Below are positions 1-10,585 of a DNA stretch of 64,000 bases, in pieces. The position numbers and the translations under genes were made by a program. The stretch's first letter is position 1; each line of letters starts with the position of its first letter. The notes under the pieces are model-generated. The model was not told the DNA's origin and did no database searches. It was given only the letters and a program-made list of their open reading frames with translations. Source of the DNA: Monilinia fructicola (taxonomy: Eukaryota > Ascomycota > Leotiomycetes > Helotiales > Sclerotiniaceae); assembly GCA_008692225.1 (NCBI GenBank), contig VICG01000001.1, positions 3,697,501 to 3,761,500 of the forward strand, in the 5' to 3' direction.

Positions 1-1
1 G

Positions 2-1223
2 GACGGTCACAATTTTGTAAGTCTCAACATTCCCATTGGCCCAAAGGACGTGCCTAACCTCTCAGATTCAAATTCTTGATTCCCAAATTGTTTCCCACCC
101 AATCCGAATCCTATGTACCCGGCGGCCCAAAATATGGACTCGAATTTACAAAGATTGCTGAAGCAACACATTCCTATCCTGTCACTCGGCTCCTATGGGA
201 ACCGCCATCATCTCAAAAACAATCTACCGATCTCCTGGCTACTTCGGGTGACCATTTGAGATTGTGGTCTCTCCCCTCTGAAACTCCAGTTGCGTCACCG
301 AGCAACACTATCGGCGGACGCTCCTCAAACACAGGCCGAGATCCACCTCCCAGCAAACTTACACCACTTGCCCTACTTTCCAATTCCAAAACTCCAGAGC
401 ACACTGCCCCCTTTGACCTCTTTGGATTGGAACACTGTCTCTCCAAGTTTGATCATTACCTCGAGCATAGATACGACATGCACGATATGGGATATTCCTA
501 CGTTAACAGCCAAGACACAATTGATTGCACATGACAAAGAGTCTTTGATGTCAGATTTTGTGCGAATAGTGTCGATGTTTTTGTCAGTTGTGGAGCCGAT
601 GGCAGTGTACGAATGTTTGACCTTCGAAGCTTAGAGCATAGCACCATCATTTATGAGCCAACTTCAAAGGATGATAAAGGTATGAAATTCGGATTTCGTC
701 TTGGAACCTCACTAAACGTACTTGCAGATACGAGTCCTGGTGGCGGAAGGATAAGTCCAACATTGGCCCAGCAAACTATGTCATATGCACCCCCTCTATT
801 ACGCCTTGCAGCATCGCCGCATGATACTCATCTTCTCGCTACTTTCTCCCAAGATTCCAACATCATTCGTATTTTGGATGTTCGACAGCCTGGGGCAAGC
901 TTTACTCGAGCTACGAGGTCACTCAGCAGCTATCAATTGTATAGAATGGTCCCCGACCAGGAGAGGAACTCTTGCTTCCGGTGCTGATGATTCGTTGGTT
1001 CTTATTTGGGACCTACTCAGTCAAAACACTACCCTTCCTGCAGGCCCGGGCATGAATGGTGCCCCGGCATCTGATAATTCCAGAGGGCCCACCGCCAGCT
1101 GGCAATGTGACTATGAAGTTGGGAATATTAGCTGGGCAACCTCGTAGCAACTTGAACAACAATGAAAATGGTGATTGGCTTGGGGTCAGTGGAGGAAGGG
1201 GTATTTGGGGCGTGAAGCTTTGA
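2..1223 (+). CDS. DCAF7/AN11-like WD40 repeat protein (5' partial, frame-disrupted)
   Basis: This is the 3' part of a WD40 propeller protein of the DCAF7/AN11/LWD family, scaffold proteins for DYRK-type kinases and CUL4 ligases. Family signatures read in order: [67 protein letters not shown], then an ISWA block and a C-terminus ending [10 protein letters not shown] with TGA at 1221-1223. A short exon tail (2-16, DGHNF) precedes an intron at 17-65. A second intron, 680-727, is supported by GTATGA..GCAG and the clean join DDK-DTSPGGG. The reading frame changes near 90, 290, 537, 900 and 1144, so no single open frame covers the gene. Because the family residues continue perfectly in the next frame each time, I infer single-base sequence errors or very recent decay. 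The start lies outside the window. Confidence 0.82.
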
Positions 1224-2998
1224 TGAATTATGATGGCTTTCGAGTTCAACTTATAGACAGGAGCGTAACGTTATTGCATCTCAAAGCCTGGAGTTCGGTT
1301 TCCTGGAGATTGCATCTACAATATCCGAGTATTTATGATATTATACTCACTGAGGGTTATGTGTAGAAGGAGTGAGGTGGATGGTCGCTTAGATTTGCGA
1401 ATCCGCGCAAATTCGCATGGTTGAAATTGAATGTTCAAAAGGGCTTGAGCTCCATCCGTCGGGTAAACCCTTTCAGATGAAACATTTTTGAGCCTAATTG
1501 TCCAGCATGACTATGATCAAAGCATGGCATCTTTCACAACACCTTCAATCTTTTCTATTGCCTTTGTCTACACCCTACAAGTGCTCAGGTGCTCCAATGC
1601 CTTGACAGCACTCTCCAAACCATCTTACTTATGAGCATTTAAAAATCGGTTTCAACAGGTCTTTCTTCGATATCTCATTTAGCCCTTCCCATACTTGCAA
1701 TGCCTTTTCTGGATTCCGACGGCCATTCTCCAACGCGCTGCAATTGCCAGCTGCACTTCGCAGGATCTTTGATACAAGCACGCATATAGCCAGCGATCCT
1801 CCGGAATTTGCTATATCGATAATTCTTTTAACGGATATTATTGACGCACAGGAACCCCTTGACAACCGCCATAAACATGATCACCAGCCAAGCATCGGCT
1901 ACCTTGAGGTACTGAAATTATGAAACCAGAAACACAAGATCCAGAACAAAACGTGGTACCACGAGATATGTTTTCTCTTGTATTCGTCACAGGCTTATGA
2001 GAAAAATGTGCAAGAATGATCAAAAGCAGTCAGTGAATAGATTGGTGGAAATGATATAACGTAGCAAGTGCATTAATGGGGTATAAAGGAGATATGGTAC
2101 TTTTATGTTGAATTTGAATGCTGTACTTGAGATCTTTCCTGGTGTATGTGGTGACCTACTAAAACTACGAAGGTATGCGATAATACCTACCTAGGATAAG
2201 ATACAATTGCAACAAGCGATAGTCTGATATCTTGAGAATGAGAGGACCAGCAGGTGTTGGCACGGCCTCGAACGCGGAATGCCGAGGACTAGAATCACTC
2301 TATATCATGGAGAGGCTTTGGGTGAGGGTGGACAAGACGATCAACACATAACGTAGTCACTGGAAAATGTACAAGGGAAATGTACACCTTGATCATCCAA
2401 GTCCAATACTCATTTCTCACTTAATGACAAGCAATACACTCACACTCGCCCACACGAAGAAGGTTACAAAGATCACCCTACCTATTGAGCTCATCACAGA
2501 AGTGCAACTTCATGATGGCAATTGAAGAGAAACTAACAGCATGGTTTTGGATAGGAATGTCCTTATTCTTGGGTGGAGGATCGGGAATAGAGGAGTTTTT
2601 CGGAGATTTGTCGTTCTGATTGATGAGTTGATTGATAGGCTGATAGTGATAATCAATGATCATTGGTAAAAGATTCTCTATCATAAGATCAGCTTGGTTA
2701 TGTGTATGAAGCTGGAAATACATATATTACATTGTCGGTACAAATGTATTGTAAAGGCACACAACTTCATTGGCTTAGGTAATGGTAGGTAGATCCGATA
2801 TACCAAAACGGATTAGCGTACTATGCTAGTGTACTGCTTGTCGAGAAGGCTGAGGCCATTTTGAACAAGATTAGCTTGCCTTGCTGTAATGTATTACTTT
2901 ATTCATCACCTCGAGATTTGTCTTCTTGAAAAATCTACAAATACCCTCCATCCACCCTACGAATACACATCCTTTTCTTTCAATCTTTGTATTCAAAA
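1224..2998. other. Intergenic, with one unrecognised minus-strand open frame
   Basis: Spacer between the WD40 gene and SPT5. On the minus strand an open stretch at about 1915-1629 follows a possible acceptor (TTTCAG) and reads KVADAWLVIMF, then KILRSAAGNCSALENGR, and ends FKCS-stop. I do not recognise the family and no start is convincing. It may be a gene remnant or chance. The rest (2040-2998) shows nothing coding; the part nearest 2998 is presumably the SPT5 promoter and leader. Confidence 0.3.
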
Positions 2999-5900
2999 AT
3001 GTCTACCTCAAATCTATTAAATAATTCCTTTGACGATAGTGACGAAGAGGACGATAATTTTAATCCCCAACCTGCGGATCTTTCAGACAATGAAGATGAA
3101 GGTCACCATACAGGCAGCGCGCAAAGAAATGAAGCTTCACGTCATCAAGTAGGTGATGATGATGGCTCTGAGGATGAATCTGCCCCTGCTAGTGGTAGGA
3201 AACACAGCTCGGGTGGTGGCGCTGATGATGGTGAAGATGAGGATGAAGATGAGGAAGGCGATGGAGAGGATATTGCTGCAGATGACGACGAAGAAGATGA
3301 AGAAGAGGAAGAAGATGACGATGAAGAAGAGATCACGGTACGCATTTCTAAGCTAAATACACAATTTCCCCTCGCTGCTCCCTCACAATGGATCGACTGA
3401 ATTCCACTAATCGCGAAACATAGGACACCGCCGTAAGCGTCGCAGAGACCGTCGCAAGTTTTCCTCGATGTTGAAGCAGAAGTCGATGAAGATGAAGATG
3501 AAAACGAGGACGACGAGGATGAATTGAACGAAATGAAGGATACTTTCATTGCAGACACACATCCTGATGATATGGCAGACCTTCCGGATGGTGGTGAGAC
3601 AGATGATAGGCGTCACCGAGATCTGGATAGAAGACGTGAAATGGAGGCAAGTCTTGATGCGGAAAAGCAAGCGGAATTTTACGACAACGATATGCGAATA
3701 AGGTCGTTCTTCCAGAGGCACCGGAGAATCCGCTGTCGTCCCCAAACGTCTTTTTGCTTCCTAGTGTCGATGATCCTAGTATTTGGCTGTAACGATGTAA
3801 AGAAGGAAAGGAAAGAGAGCAGTTTCTCTCGATTATGAAGCGCATCGAAGAGAGGGCTGGTACCAAAGAGGAAACTTGCTATAACTTGTGCTTTTGAACG
3901 TGGTGGAACCCAATCTACAATGAAGGGATTTATCTATGTCGAAGCCCAACGACAAGCAGATATTCTGACTGCCATGGATGGTCTTATGAATGTCTACCCT
4001 CGGACCAAATGATGCCGTTGAGATCAAGGAGATGCCAGATCTTCTCAGGGTTACGAAGAGTCCAACTATAGAAGTTGGAGCTTTGTACGACTTAGGCGGC
4101 CAGCTAAATATGCAGGTGATCTTGCTCAAGTCATTGAAGTCACTGACACTGGTCTCGAACTCGGGTCCGATACGTACCCGTCTCGATTATGGTCTTCATG
4201 AGGACACCACTGTTGTGGATGGAAAGAGGAAGCGTCCAGTAGCTGGACCACGTCCGCCGCAACGACTATTCAGTGAAGCCGAAGCTAAGAAGCGACACGC
4301 AAGCATTTGCAAGGCCGTCCGACACAAAAATCTGGAAACTATTCAATGAAGAATATGTCAACGGATATTGTGAAAAAGAGGTCAAAATTCAGGCCTTATC
4401 ACCAAAGATGTTAAATCCAACTCTCGAGGAAGTTACGAGATTTGCATCTGGTGCCGAGGATGGAACCGAGAATGTTGGATCTGAATGCTCTTGCTGCTAG
4501 CTTTAAAGCAAGCACGGCCAATGCATCCATCTACCGGCGACGTCATTGAAGTTTACGAGGGTGAAAGAAAGGTGTTGTTGGTAAAGCCGTTTCTGTTACA
4601 AGGTGATATTGTCACGATGGCTGTATCTGAAGGAGCATTGAGGGGTCAAACTATCGAAATCCTATCAAGGCGTCTACGCAAAACGTTTCCGTGAGGGCGA
4701 TCACGTCAAAGTTATTGGTGGGAGTAGATTAGGGATGAGTTGGTATGGTCGTCAAGATCATTGGGATCGTGTCACTTTGTTGAGTGATCAGGGCAACAAC
4801 GAAATCACCGTCTTCAGCAAAGATTTCGGGAAGCAAGTGATTCGGGTGTAGCGGTGCTTTAGGAAAATACGAGCTTTGATTTGGTTCAACTAGACCCATC
4901 TACTGTTGCTTGTATCATCAAGGTTGATCGAGAATCTCTTGTCGTCTTTGATCAGAATGGATCGAACCGAACGGTTATACCATCACAAATCTCCAATAAA
5001 CTTGAGAAGCGAAGGACCGCTGTGGGCAACAGATCGTAACGGTGCCGAAATCAAGATGGAAGACGGTGTGAAGGAATTTGGGGGAGAAGGTAGGACCGGT
5101 AAAATTCTTCATATCATCGAGCATATCTCTTCTTGAAGAGTTCGGAATTGAGCGAGAATGCTGGTGTATTTGTGCGCGAACAACCAGCGTTCAAAGTGTC
5201 TCGCTAAAAGGAGGACGAATCGCTAGCAATGCCTCTTCACCTGACCTTAGCTCTATGAACCCCGCAATGAAGCTCAATCCAAAAAACAATGGCCAGATGC
5301 TCCCACCAAAATCATTTGGTCGTGATAAATCTATTGGCAGACTGTTACAATTCGAAAAGGTCCATACAAGGGTTTGCTTGGCATTGTCAAAGATACCCAC
5401 AGATACCAATGCCCGAGTAGAGTTACATACAAAGAGTAAGGTGGTCAGTGTTCCAAAGGACTGTTTAGGATTCAAAGACAAGATCAGTGAGCTTCAATAG
5501 ATCCAAATGGGTTCCGAGGTGGTGCTAGTGGTGGTAGAGGTGGCGAGCTCCAAGGGGACGCGGTGATTTGGAGGTGCTACTCTGCCCAGGCTGGGATGCG
5601 GGTGTCGGGGACGAACACCAATGCCAGGTGGTCTTCCCGAACGTACTCCAGGTTGGGGAAGAAGTAAGTTAATTCTCTTGTTTCTCCCCTGAAGTTTGCT
5701 AATATCTTTTGTAGCTCTCATGGTGGTGGACAAGGTGGGCGAACGCCTGCTTGGAAGTCTGGTGCTACTGATGGTGGGCGGACACCTGGTTGGGCTAACG
5801 ATGGATCTCGAACTGTGTATGCGAATGATGGTAGCCGAACCGCCTATGGAGGTGCAACAGAACTCCTGCTTGGTCATCTGGTGCGAAAATCAGCTTATGG

Positions 5901-6349
5901 GCTATCTGATAATTTTGGATCGAGAACTCCCGCATATGGCGGCAGTGGTAATGTCGGAGACTCATGGGTTCAAAACCCCAGCCTATCCAGCAAATAATTC
6001 CAGCGACAATTGGAACTCTGGCCAATCCAATAACAACAATTGGGGATCGGCTTACGATGCTCCAACCCCTGGTGGTCCTTTATCGGCACCAACACCAGCG
6101 GCAATGAACGCTCCTACGCCAGGTGGATACTCCGCTCCCACACCAGCTGCTATGAATGCACCAACCCCGAGCTTATTCGGCGCCAACCCCAGCTCCAGGT
6201 TACTGGTGCACCAACACCTCAAGCTATGGATGCACCTACACCGGGACAAGGATATTATGCAGGTGCTCCACCCCCGGTGCTTATGCAGCGGAAACACCAG
6301 CAGCGGATTGGCAGGATGATGGCCTAGATACGTGGATAATTGGTCATAG
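2999..6349 (+). CDS. SPT5: Transcription elongation factor SPT5 (frame-disrupted)
   Basis: SPT5, with Spt4 the DSIF complex, binds RNA polymerase II and supports processive elongation and capping. ATG at 2999 opens a very acidic N-terminus (runs of D/E), followed by basic [10 protein letters not shown]. The NGN domain then reads [27 protein letters not shown] and [18 protein letters not shown]-type segments follow ([15 protein letters not shown] at about 4520, ..GDHVKVIGG.. at about 4700, RGPYKG at about 5360). The C-terminal region is glycine-rich with [12 protein letters not shown] units, then [14 protein letters not shown] repeats (about 6055-6300), the CTR phosphorylated by Bur1/Cdk9 in the family. 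Introns: 3338-3423 and 5664-5714. It ends RYVDNWS with TAG at 6347-6349. Spliced length is about 1071 codons, normal for the family, but the frame changes at least ten times (for example near 3463, 3700, 3872, 4010, 4083, 4165). SPT5 is essential in yeast, so sequence error is more likely than loss. Confidence 0.88.
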
Positions 6350-7320
6350 TTTGCATGTAAATGTGGATATCCTAAGTCGGAGGAAACTCTATTGGTTTTG
6401 AATGGAGCGATGGTTTTTTTTTTTTTAACCTCGACACAATTTTGAGAGACTTCCTCTTTTCCTCCGTGAAGTTTTACCCAAATGTCACTAAAGGGAATGG
6501 TAGAAGAGTGCATACGCAATTGTATATGAGATGAATATTATCAAATTAAAAAACATTACAGTTACTTGTATTGGCTCCATGATCATTCCTCGCTTGGTGT
6601 TTACAGTATCTAGGTTCATGTGAGCAGGCAGGTAGTTCAGATACCTCAGGTACCCTTCTTTCCAGGTTCTGCATTTCCTGTGTAAGGAGTGCTATGGTCC
6701 TGTACTGTACTGTCTATGTACACATGACGGATTCGAAAGCGCTCACTTGAGCATCTTCATAGTGATTCACACGCGGGTCATTCATTCTTCATTCATTCAT
6801 CATTTTCCCGGACTCGCGCGGCGGTATTGCGAAAGGGTCGATATGTATCTTTCTAGCCATCTATCTCTATCGTGTTAGTATGCAGGGATCCAGACCGTCT
6901 CCCATCCCTCGATTCGCACATCGTTCTAAGTACACTGTGCCGTACGTAGGAGAGCGCGGGATCCTCATCATCGGTCGTGGTTCGTTTCGCGGAGCACTGG
7001 TGGACTGAGGGAAGATCTGGGGAATGCGCGATTAGGGGGTGGTTGATTGTAGGTGGGATTGGGAGGTTGGGAGGTTGGGAGGGTGTGCGTGTGATGGAGG
7101 GGGGGGGGGTGTATTTGTGGTTTGGTTAGTTGGAGAGTGCTTGTAAATATGTATATTATATATAATATATACACACACACACACACATACATACACCATT
7201 AGAAAACACACCAGCTCTCAATTAATCATCAGCCATAGGCTACGTATCTCTAGCATGATTGCTCTATATACCCATAGTACTTTTCCTTCTGCGAATCTCC
7301 AGGATCAGCTAACGCATAAG
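6350..7320. other. Intergenic spacer with CA/TA microsatellite
   Basis: No gene seen. It holds a T-run at 6414-6426, a G/T-rich stretch at 6990-7140, and a TATA-rich tract followed by a (CA)n run at about 7150-7195. Base composition drops sharply to AT-rich after 7320. Confidence 0.6.
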
Positions 7321-7652
7321 GTTATATATACTCCTTGCAAATTTTTTAAATTTCGATAGATTTTTTGATGAGTATGAGATAAATAAACTCTTTTGAATAT
7401 AGATTGTAATTTGCAATGACATTGGATGTACATTTTAGCATTTTATTATTACGATTAGATGTACAAGATTGGGAATCTTTAGTTGATTATGGCTATGGAT
7501 TATGATATAGGATTAAAATGGCTTATTCGATAGATAGAGATTTAAAAATCTTATAAAAATATATTAATTATTTTTCTTTGTTTTTTATTATTTTTCTTTA
7601 TTTTTCTTATTTTTTCTTTAAAAGTTTATTTTTTAAAGTTTAAATTTATATA

Positions 7653-8781
7653 CTTAGCGTTGTTTTAGGTTAATGCCGGGCAAAATTAATTGAAAAAACG
7701 AATATATATTTTTATATATTTAATCTTTAGAAAATTATAATAAATATAAATAGATGAAATATTTAAAGTTTAAAAATATATAATAAGAGTTTTAAATATT
7801 TTTATTAATATTTTTATATATATTAAGAAGAATTTAAAATTTATATAATTATTTTATTTTATTTTATATTACTTGTATTTAAAACTTTAATAAATTAGAT
7901 TTAATTATAATTATAAAAGCATAAAAAGTTATATTAAATAAGTTATTAAATTATATATAATATATTAGTTTTAGTTTAGTTTTATTTATTCTTATTAGAT
8001 TTATAAAAGCTCTTTAAAATAAATAAAGAAAGTATAATAAATTTTTATTATATATAATAATACGTAAAAACTCGATTTTAATCGTTTAATTAATAAATGT
8101 TTTATTATATAAATCTATAATAGAATTTATATTATAATATTTTTTACTTAAACTATAATTATAATTTATTTATTAAATATTATATATAATAATAATTTTT
8201 ATTTAAGTTTATAATTATATAATGCTTTTATTATTAAATAAATAAAAAATTATTATACTTTTCTTTCTCTATTTTAAAAAGCTTTTATAAATCTAATAAT
8301 AATAATAAAACTAAATTGAAATCATATATTATATGTATTAAATAATTTATTTAATATAACTTTTGAATTTTATAATTATAATTAAATACGATTTATTAAA
8401 TACTTAAGTTAAATAAATAAAATAATATATTTTTTAAACTTTCTTTTATCTATTATTAATACGATTTAATATAGAGAAGATAACTTATTATTATACTATG
8501 AGCCAAGGCTATATACTAGTTGCTGACTAATAATACCCTTGTTGCATGCGTGACTGATGGTTACGCCACATGTTCGTAGTGTAACTATCGTAGCGTAATA
8601 ATTATAAAACTTTAATTTTAAAATTTAAATAAATAAAATATTAATCTTTTAAATTCTTAATATTTTAAGGTTTTACTTAAAAGTTAATAGATTTATTATT
8701 TATTATAAATTTTTAAAGATTTAATATAAATTTCGTTTTCGATTAATTTTTAGCCCGGTATTAACCTAAAATAACGCTAAG
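7653..8781. mobile_element. Family A inverted-repeat element, copy 1 (fold-back, 1.13 kb)
   Basis: The ends are inverted copies of one another: CTTAGCGTTGTTTTAGG..AATGCCGGGC on the left (7653) and its complement GCCCGGTATTAACC..ACGCTAAG on the right (8781). Both are flanked by TA (7651-7652, 8782-8783), the usual target duplication of Tc1/mariner/pogo-type transposition. The interior is also palindromic: about 7880-8060 is the imperfect complement of about 8225-8400. No transposase frame is present, so it is non-autonomous or erased by mutation. A related 252-bp copy lies at 17940-18191. Confidence 0.75.
8495..8600. other. Normal-GC island inside family A copy 1
   Basis: About 105 bases of ordinary composition (GAGCCAAGGC, CTTGTTGCATGCGTGACTG, TTACGCCACATG) in otherwise almost pure A/T sequence. 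It sits only in the right arm of the fold-back and accounts for most of the length asymmetry between the arms. It contains a short direct repeat, CGTAGTGTAA / CGTAGCGTAA. It is probably a later insertion or a preserved original segment. Not recognised. Confidence 0.5.
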
Positions 8782-8828
8782 TATACTCGAATAATTCCTA
8801 TACAAATCCAAAACGAAAACTTTTAATA

Positions 8829-9012
8829 TTTCTATATTTCAATATTTCTATATTTCTATATTCTATATTTCTATATTTCTATATTTCTTATTTTCTATAT
8901 TTCTATATTTCTATATTTCTATATTCTATATTTCTATATTTCTATATTTCTATTTTTCTATATTTCTATATTTCTATATTTTCTATATTTCTATATTTTA
9001 TATTTCTATATT
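8829..9012. repeat. TTCTATATT minisatellite
   Basis: Tandem array of a 7-9 bp unit (TTCTATA / TTCTATATT) with about 20 units and slight length variants, within the AT-rich block. Confidence 0.85.
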
Positions 9013-9151
9013 GATTACTCCTTATAAAAAAAACTTATAAAAATTAAAAACTTTTAAAATCTATAATAACTATATAAAGAAGCTTAAATTAAAATTTTTA
9101 AATATATATATATATTTATTTTTTATAAAGTTATTCTAAGGTGATATATAA

Positions 9152-9218
9152 AAATGCTCGTTTTAACTATAAATACTAGCTAAATAGAGGGGGGGGACGA
9201 GAAGTAGAGTGGGCGATT
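9152..9218 (+). mobile_element. Orphan right end of a family B element
   Basis: About 67 bases that align with the right end of the family B element at about 10516-10585: ATGCTCGTTTT, then a G-run, ACGAGAAGTAGAGTGGGCGA and a TTTA end. I found no matching left end nearby, so it is a truncated or disrupted copy. Substitutions relative to the other copy are mainly transitions. Confidence 0.55.
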
Positions 9219-9367
9219 TATCTATAGTGTCTATTATTTATATTAAACCTCTTAAATAATATAAAATAAAATAAGAATAAACGTTAACGTTAACGTTAAT
9301 CTATACTTTATAAATTAACGATTAGTTAGTTTTATTAATCTATAGTCTAAATAGACTCTATAGTTTA

Positions 9368-9492
9368 TAATCTTTCTTCTTCTTCTCCTTTTCTTCTTCT
9401 TTTTTTTCTTTTTTTCTTCTTTTCTTTTTTTTTCTTTTTCTTTTTCTTTTTTTTTCTTTTTCTTTTTCTTTTTCTCTTTTTCTTTTTCTTTT
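9368..9492. repeat. Polypyrimidine (TTTTTC)n tract
   Basis: About 125 bases of almost uninterrupted C and T (CTTTTT / CTTCTT units) on the plus strand. Simple repeat, no coding content. Confidence 0.85.
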
Positions 9493-9768
9493 TGAATCTT
9501 CTTTTAATCTTAATCTTAGTATAAGGCGCTTAAGTCGAGTTTTTCTAAATAGTTAGATGAATATTTATTCTATAATATAATTTATATTATATTTAAGGGT
9601 TTATAGATAAATAAGAAAAAGGAATTTTTTTTTAAAGCGGGCGGATATAGATAGATGTTTTAGAGGGAGGGAGGTATTAAGTTACTAGGATTTTAAATAA
9701 TGAATAATAGATAATAAAATATCGAAAGCTATACTATAAGACTTATAAAGGGTGAAAAGTAGAAAGTA

Positions 9769-10585
9769 AGTCGTCTATTCTACTTTTGCCACCCCCCTAT
9801 TTAAGTAGTATTTTATATCGAAAACGATCATGTTAATATATTATAACTTGAGAAAAATAAATTATATTTTAAATTTTTAATTAAAGCTTTTATATATAAT
9901 TATCAATAAATTCTAAAATTTTTAAATTTTACGATTTTTTTATAAAAAGTAATAAAAGATTATAGAAAATCGAAATTTCGATTTTAAAATTTGTATAAAA
10001 ATTATATACAAAATTAAAATTATAAAAAAAATTATTTATAACTTTAATTAAAAATAATTAAAAATATCTACAAATTTTTATAAGATCTATTAATTAATAT
10101 ATAATCAATAAGTTATTTAAAATATATATAATAATTCAAATATAGAAATTTTTTCATTTAAAATTTTATCGTAAAATCTAAAAATTCATATTAAACATTT
10201 ATTATAAATAATAATATACTATTAAATAATAAATTTAATTAAAAACTAACTTTAAGTTTCTTTTAAAAAATTTTAAATTATTTTCAGCTATTTTTTATTA
10301 AATAAATATAAACTTTTTTTAAAGATTTTTTGATCTTGTATAGGATTTATATATAAATCGAAAATTGGAATTTTGATTTTCTATAATCTTTTTATAACTC
10401 TTTATAAAAAATCGCAAAAATTTAAAATTTTTAGAATTTATTAATAATTATATATAGAAACTTTAATTAAAATTTAAAAATATATAGATTTATTCTTCGT
10501 AGAATTATAAATACGTCAAAATGGCCGTTTTTGGTGTGAAATGCTGGCCAAAATGGGGGGGTGGCGAGAAGTAGGGTAGGCGACT
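9769..10585. mobile_element. Family B long inverted-repeat element, pogo-like ends (817 bp)
   Basis: The left end starts AGTCGTCTATTCTACTTTTG followed by CCACCCCCC. The right end is the complement of AGTCGCCTACCCTACTTCTC followed by GCCACCCCCCC. TA flanks both (9767-9768, 10586-10587). The inverted similarity continues inward for at least about 260 bases per side, so most of the element is a palindrome. The AGT start and TA duplication suggest a pogo/Fot1-type mobiliser (inference). The right end is less mutated (GGCCAGCATTTCACACC) than the left (AAGTAGTATTTTATATC), a run of C-to-T type changes. Confidence 0.7.

Larger units (their letters stand above)
7321..10520. repeat. AT-rich, RIP-like block
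   Basis: About 3.2 kb in which nearly all sequence is A/T and no coding frame of any length survives. Recognisable pieces are degenerate inverted-repeat elements (7653-8781 and 9769-10585), an orphan repeat end (9152-9218), a TTCTATATT minisatellite (about 8829-9012) and a polypyrimidine tract (about 9368-9492). Differences between related repeat ends are mostly C/T or G/A, as expected from repeat-induced point mutation in Pezizomycotina. That process is inferred, not shown. Confidence 0.75.

Noticed and set aside
3145..3558. 137-codon minus-strand frame rich in Ser
   Set aside because: It is the complement of the GAT/GAA-rich acidic N-terminus of SPT5; poly-Ser arises automatically.
6052..6519. 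155-codon minus-strand frame with [12 protein letters not shown] repeats
   Set aside because: Antisense shadow of the SPT5 C-terminal APTPAAMN repeats.
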